NCBI GenBank assembly: GCA_023101885.1
Contig: JALPQD010000125.1
Location: 4,075,140-4,139,139, forward strand
DNA length: 64,000 nucleotides
Reading direction: 5' to 3'
Source of the DNA: Typhlomys cinereus
Lineage: Eukaryota > Chordata > Mammalia > Rodentia > Platacanthomyidae
A model generated the notes under the pieces. That model did no database searches and was not told the DNA's origin. It was given only the letters and a program-made list of their open reading frames with translations. Every line of letters starts with the position of its first letter. Positions within the stretch are counted from its first letter, which is position 1. The position numbers and the translations under genes are program-made. Below are positions 58,853-64,000 of the stretch, piece after piece.

Positions 58853-61329
58853 AAAAATTCTGCAAGCTAATGGAACCAGGAAACAGGCAGGGTTAGCTAT
58901 TATGCTATCAGACAAAGTGGACTTCAAACCAAAAAAAATCATAAGAAATACAGATAGATACTACATTTTAGTCACAGGTACAATTCACAGGAAGACTTCA
59001 CAATACTGAACATATATGCACCTAATATGGGCTCCTCCACATTCATTAAGCAAACCCTACAGCATCTAAAGCAAGAAATCAACCCTAAAACAAATAATTC
59101 TTGTGGATTCCAATACCACCCTCTCAACATGGGATAGATCAACAGGTCAAAAACTTAACAGAGACACAACATAATCAAACTCTTGCTGAAATGGACCTTA
59201 CAGATCTCTAACATACTTTTCATTTAAGCACCAAAGAATATACATTTTTCTCGGCAGTACACAGAACTTTCTCCAAAATAGACCACATATTGGGCCACAA
59301 AACCAATATCCACATATATAGGGAAGTTGAAATTCTAGCCTGTACCTTATCAGACGACCATGGTCTAAAGCTTGATATCAGCAACACAACAAACAACAGA
59401 AAATACACAAACTGCTGGAAACTAAACACTATGTTGCAGAAGGAGAATTAGGCTCAGGAAGAAATCATAAAGGAAATTCAAGATTTCCTAGTAGCAAACC
59501 ATAATGAAAATAAAACTTATCAAAATCTTTCGGACACAATGAAAGCTGCCCTAAGAGGTAAGTTCATAGCTCTTAATGCCTACATCAAAAGAATAGAAAC
59601 ATCACAAATAAATAACTAAACACTGCAGCTTAAAGCTTTAGAAACACAAGGGCAATCTGATCCCAAAAGCAGTAGAAAAGAGGAGATCAGCAAAATCAGG
59701 GGAGAAATATCCGAATTTGAGATAAGAAAAATGATACAGAGAATCAACCAGTCAAAAAGCTGGTTCTTTAAAAATAATCAATAAGATCAATACACCTCTA
59801 GCTACATTAACCAAAGGCAAGAGAGAAAAAACACAAAATAACAAAATTAGAAATGAAAATGGAGTTATCACTACTGATACCCAAGAAATTCAGAGACTTA
59901 TAAGGTAATATTTCAAAAACTTATACTCTGTGAAATTTAATAACACAAAAGAAATGTATGAATTCCTAAGTAAGCACAACTTACCAAATTGAATCAGGAA
60001 GTTTTGAATTATTTAAATAGTCCTGTAACATATGAGGAAATCAATGAAGTAATCTCAAATCTTCCCACCAAAAAATGTCCTGGACCAGAAGGATTCTGCA
60101 CAGAGTTCTACCAGACATTTAAGGAGCTAATAACACCAATATTTCTTAAACTGTTCCATCAAATTGCGAAGGAAAGAACACTACCAAATTCTTTCTATGA
60201 AGCTAATATCATCTTAATCCCAAAACCTAATAAAGATACACTTAAAAAAAAAACTATAGGCCAACATCTTTGATGAACACAAATGCAAAGATTTGCAACA
60301 AAATCTTAGCAAATCAGATTCAAAAACATATCAAAAAGATCATTCACTATGATCAAATAGGATTTATCCCAAGCACAGGTTGGTTCAATATATGCAAATC
60401 AATAAATGTAATCCATCATATAAACCAATCCAAAGTCCATAGACCACATGATACTCTCGATAGATGCAGAAAAAGCTTTTGACAAGACCCAACAGTCTTT
60501 TATGATCAAAACCCTAGAGACAGTAGGAATGGAAGGAACTTATATCAACATAATAAAAGCTGTATACAACAAGCCAACAGCAAGGATTATACTCAATGGG
60601 GAAAAACTTGAAGCATTCCCACTTCGATCAGGAACTAGACAAGGCTGTCCACTGTCACCACATCTATTCGATATTGTACTTGAAGTCTTAGCTGGAGTCA
60701 TAAGACAAGAGAAGAGATAAAAAGGATTCATATCAGCAAGGAAGAAGTCAAGTTATCTCTATTTGCAGAAGACATGATTGTATACCTGAGTGATCCCAAA
60801 AATTCAACCAGGAAACTCCTGGAACTAATACAGAAGTTCAGCAGGGTGTCAGGATACAAAATATACATACAAAAATCAGTAGCCTTCCTATATGCCCAGG
60901 ATGAAAAAAGTGAAAAAGGCCTAAGAAAAACAATCCCATTTACTATAGCCCTAAAAAAAAAAAAATGAAATACCTTGGTATAAACCTAACCAAGGAAATA
61001 AGAGACCTTTACAATGAAAACTTTAAAACTCTAAAGAAAGAAATTATAGAAACCACCAGAAGATGGAAAGACCTTCCATGTTCCTGGATTGATAGACTCA
61101 ATATCATAAAATGACCATCCTACCAAAAGCAATACACAGATTCAATGCCATACCAATCAAAATCCCCAAGCAATTCAAAGAAATTGACCAAACAATCTCA
61201 AAATTCATATGGCGGTACAAAAGACCCAGGATAGCAAAAACAATCCTGAGTAACAAAAACACTGCTGGAGGTATCACCACACCAAACCTTAATCTATACT
61301 AGAAATCCATAGTAATAAAAACATCCTGG

Positions 61330-61632
61330 AGCTGAGAGGTGGCTCAGGAGTTAAGCCTCCGCCTTGCAGGAAGAAGGTCCTGAGTTCGGATCCTAGATCC
61401 CACGTATAGATGCTGGGCGGAAGCGGGGGCGGCCTGTGTTTCTGGTCCTGGTAGGGCGGAACCTGTGAATCCCCGGGCAGAGTAAACAAGGAGGAAGTGG
61501 AGGCGGTCCATGGTGGTTCCTGAACTCGTCTGTGGTTCTACACACACACACATACATACACACACATACACACACGTGCGCACACATGCACACACGCACA
61601 ATTGACTAAAATAATAAATAATAAAAAAATTT
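61330..61632 (+). mobile_element. Young B2-like tRNA-headed SINE
   Basis: The head is clean: 'agctgagaggtggctcagga' (A-box region) and 'gagttcggatcc' (B-box). A GC-rich body ('gctgggcggaagcgggggcg') follows, then a CA/TA-rich tract (61540-61600) and an A-rich end. Flanked by AAAAACATCCTGG and AAAAACAGCCTGG (61317-61329, 61633-61645), a 13-bp duplication with one mismatch. It is the best-kept member of the family in the window and a good type copy. Confidence 0.9.
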
Positions 61633-62038
61633 AAAAACAGCCTGGTACTGGCTCCAAAATAGACACACAGATCAATGGATAAGGGTTGAAAACCCAGATA
61701 TAAGCCCACACAACTACAGCCATTTGATCTTTGACAAAGAAGCCCAAAAAATTCAATGGAAGAAGACCAGCATCTTCAACAAATGATGTTGGCAAAACTG
61801 GATGTCCACATGCAGATTAAAACTGGATCCGTACTTGTCACCATTTACAAGACTTAATTCCAAATGGATCGAGGACCTCAACATTAGACTAGAGACTATA
61901 CAAACCTTAGTTGAAAGGGTAGTGAACTCCCTCAAGCTGATTGGGCTAGGCCAACAGTTCCTAAACAGAAATCTAATAGCACAGTCACTAGAACCAACAC
62001 TCAACAGATGGGATCTTATGAAATTAAAGAGCTTCTGC

Positions 62039-62251
62039 AAGGGGAAGTTTGACATGCACTCTAAAGGATGTTCCAGGTATTGGAGGGTGTGGGGGAGAAG
62101 AGGAGGGCACTGGGAGAAAGGGAAGGAGGGAGGTGAAAGGAAGGGGGAAAAGGGGAGGGAGCAAGGAGGACTGGGAAGGGGTAGATAGAGGGAGGGGACT
62201 GAGGTACCTATTATGTTTGTATGAGTGGGTAAAAAAATTTAAAAAAAAAAG
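62039..62251 (+). other. Short 3' UTR of L1 copy E after internal deletion
   Basis: ORF2 breaks off at 'agagcttctgca' (equivalent to about 53133 in copy C) and jumps to the last ~200 bp of the 3' UTR ('ggaagtttgacatgcactct', G-rich tract, poly(A)). About 1.6 kb is missing relative to copy C. Confidence 0.85.
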
Positions 62252-62322
62252 AATCATAAACTAGAATAAGCCCCCTTGTTCCCCTATAAGTTTATCAACA
62301 ACCATGTAGAGTAACTACACCA

Positions 62323-62694
62323 TAAGACATAGATGGCAAAAACTCCAGTATTCCCAAGGTACTAACAGAAGAGAGGAGCAAAGCAAAGGGACTGTGGTAT
62401 TCAATAGCTTCAAGTACTTCTAGTGGTGTGTGGAATATGGTTCCAGAATTGTACTGTTCCATCTCTTACAGACCTTTCTGGTGTTGCTAAAAACCTAGTC
62501 AGTCAAACGTTTAAAATGACCTCGTGGTGACACATTCTCTTGGCTCAAGAAATCAAGTTAATCAAAACTTCTATAGGAACTAGAAGTTACAATAGGGAAG
62601 AGATTCAAGGAACAAAGCAAAGGCAAAAAAAATTGAATGTTCTGGAAGAAATAGTTCAGTCTATTTATTTAAAAATACTATAGAAATCTCTTAA
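62323..62694. other. No recognised feature
   Basis: Nothing recognised. Confidence 0.45.
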
Positions 62695-62757
62695 TGACCA
62701 GCCATGATGGTCCACACCTATAATTCCACACTTGAGAAGTTAAAGAAGAATAATATG
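62695..62757 (+). mobile_element. B1-like SINE fragment
   Basis: 'ccagccatgatggtccacac' and 'ctataattccacacttgaga' correspond to the B1/7SL 5' half. Truncated after about 60 bp. Confidence 0.65.
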
Positions 62758-62759
62758 AT

Positions 62760-63150
62760 GAGGTAATGAACAAAAGGGAATCCATCTTGTAAAATGGATT
62801 CACCCCATAATGCCTAGATGAAAAGTTTCAACCTGGTCATTTAGGAGAAGAGATGTGGATTTATTAAAGATCTTGGTATGCTGCTGATCCTGGAATTGCC
62901 CTTAGCAAACAACATATAATTCTTTTGGTGACAACTAACTGCTTATCTTGACTTTCTCTTGGTTTAAGTAATAGATTACCTGAAGGGAAGCCCCAAACCA
63001 GAGTGTGGTTTTCCTGTATAAAAACCTGTTTGAGAAATGACTTAGAGCCCTATTTTGGAGTCTGAGCCCCTTATAGTATGTTCACTCTCCAGTTAATAGA
63101 AAAGGCTTTCAGTTTATTCAGTTTAACTCTCCTGTCTGATATTCATTCCT
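62760..63150 (+). mobile_element. Possible ERV LTR
   Basis: The features are suggestive only: a TATA-like 'gtataaaaacctg' at about 63017, an 'AATAGA' near 63097 in the position of a poly(A) signal, then 'ctcctgtctgatattcattc', as in U5 of retroviral LTRs. There is no internal region or target duplication that I can define. It could equally be unique sequence. Confidence 0.3.
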
Positions 63151-64000
63151 GGTCACCCTCTCCCCCCGCCCCCGCTTCCCTACAACATCATGTTTTCCTG
63201 ACTCACCTAGACTGCAAGGTGATAACCTGTCTGAAGAAAAAAAAGTTATATAAGTAAGGGTTTTAACACAGTTGCATGTTGCTGACGTGGGTCTGTGGTA
63301 CAGATGCATTTTCTTCACAAAAATAAATAACTACTAAGCAGGACAAGAGTTAAAAAACATTTTTGATTTTTTTTTAAATAGAAAACAAGACTTACTGATC
63401 TAAGCACTTGGAAATCCAGGAAGAGGCAAGTGAGCAGGTGGCAAAGAGGCGAAGAGGCAAAGTCCTCAGAAAAGCAGCAACAAGACTTGAGTGTTAGGAA
63501 GAACAGGTGTAAGGTTTAGGACAGAAGCCCAGATGAAAGAAAAAGAAAGTTGTACTCTTTGAGCAAGTTTACAGAACTACAACTTGGAAGATCCTGTTTC
63601 TGTTAATGACTTGCTGAGAGGAAAGAGAAAGACTGAAGATGGTTTCTGGGGATTGAGACAGTAGACTCCTCTTTGACAGGTCTCCCCAGAGATCAAATTC
63701 CTTTGTCAGTGGGAATCCAGCCCAAGTTAATTTAAGGGTGGAGCCTGAGATTCCAGCATTAGCAGGGAAAAAGGCGGGAGCTAACCAAATGCTTAACATT
63801 ACCTTTCCTAAAGTCGGTCTCTGAATACAGTGTACTCCAGTCAAATACTGAATGGTGCTTTCCACCTCTCCTTTGGTCTCTTTTTATTTTTACTTCTCAG
63901 CAATTTCTGGCATGTCTGAATTGGATACTGAATCTCATGTAACTTGTGTCACTTCAGACTACAACTCACAAAATGAATCTGGTCACCTCTGACCTTCGGG
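63151..64000. other. No recognised feature
   Basis: A C-rich run near 63160-63175 and repeated 'aggcaaag/aggcgaag' near 63423-63462. Nothing else recognised. Confidence 0.5.

Larger units (their letters stand above)
57240..62038 (+). pseudogene. L1 ORF2 remnant, copy E, with nested inserts
   Basis: No ATG remains at the usual start. The first ~190 bp of endonuclease run to 57436. After the inserted L1 (57437-58852) the frame pieces continue at 58853: 59989-60273, 60270-60482, 60448-60720, 60774-60968, 61111-61302, then, after a SINE, 61802-62038. RT stretches such as '[10 protein letters not shown]' are still readable, but the active-site FADD is FAED here (gaagac at about 60769). Many frameshifts. 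The C-terminal quarter with the Cys motif is deleted. Confidence 0.9.
55822..62251 (+). mobile_element. Older L1, copy E, with internal insertions and deletion
   Basis: A plus-strand older-subfamily L1: 5' UTR remainder, broken ORF1, broken ORF2, a short 3' UTR with G-rich tract and poly(A) ending at 62251. Its right flank AATCATAAACTAG (62252-62264) is the exact reverse complement of 55331-55343, which marks the original left target duplication before the inversion. It carries an L1 fragment (57437-58852), a SINE (61330-61632) and a deletion at about 62038. Confidence 0.88.
48449..62322 (+). mobile_element. One MaLR LTR split over 13.9 kb by later insertions
   Basis: The LTR start (TGTCATAG...) lies at 48449-48575. 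A few bases ('acccagtc') lie at 54924-54931. The middle is inverted at 55634-55820. The end ('aataagcccccttgttcccc' to ...ACCA) lies at 62265-62322. The flanks TAAGG (48444-48448) and TAAGA (62323-62327) look like a 5-bp target duplication with one mutation. Between them sit L1 copy C, L1 copy E with its own nested inserts, and a SINE. Confidence 0.8.

Noticed and set aside
1..64000. Bacterial or phage-type systems (operons, toxin-antitoxin, defence islands)
   Set aside because: The DNA is AT-rich mammalian sequence with SINEs, LTRs and L1s. There are no operon-like ORF runs or ribosome-binding sites.

Overview
This is a stretch of mammalian nuclear DNA, most likely from a rodent. It holds ERVL-MaLR LTRs of ORR1/MT type, short B1-like and ID-like SINEs, B2-like tRNA-headed SINEs with CA-rich tails, and L1 elements with a 356-residue ORF1, close to the mouse length. 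No Alu is present. The species cannot be named from the sequence. I see no host protein-coding exon, tRNA or rRNA gene. Nearly everything that can be identified is transposable-element DNA of several ages.

Layout. 1-17.5 kb: unique-looking AT-rich DNA with scattered MaLR LTRs, old L1 3' ends and SINEs, including a solo LTR with a perfect 5-bp target duplication (13.1 kb) and a small 5'-inverted L1 (13.6 kb). 17.5-33.4 kb: a nest of minus-strand L1s. An old L1 is interrupted by a young full-length L1 (copy A, 20003-26306) and by a partial young L1 (copy B, about 26.74-29.86 kb). 33.4-48.4 kb: a 34-nt retroposed U2 snRNA fragment, two MaLR elements with LTRs and internal region (35.5-39.2 kb, split by a truncated L1; and 40.0-42.0 kb), solo LTRs, and an LTR transcript that was itself copied back by L1 machinery. 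48.4-62.3 kb: one short MaLR LTR expanded to 13.9 kb by a second young full-length L1 (copy C, 48576-54913), an older L1 (copy E), a nested truncated L1, two SINEs and a local inversion with a duplicated flank. 62.3-64 kb: mostly unique sequence with a B1 fragment and a possible ERV LTR.

How the parts relate. The L1s supply the only recognisable proteins: ORF1p (RNA-binding trimer) and ORF2p (endonuclease plus reverse transcriptase). The SINEs, the U2 fragment and the polyadenylated LTR fragment have hallmarks of copying by that machinery in trans. Copies A and C are very similar. Every reading-frame break in them is a 1-bp change in a homopolymer run, and once those are discounted both give the same ORF lengths. 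They are therefore either very young or intact elements marred by assembly errors.

No clearly new biological system is visible. The most interesting points are the near-intact young L1 subfamily with a GC-rich monomeric promoter, the retroposed LTR and U2 fragments, and the traces of recombination in the L1 nests.
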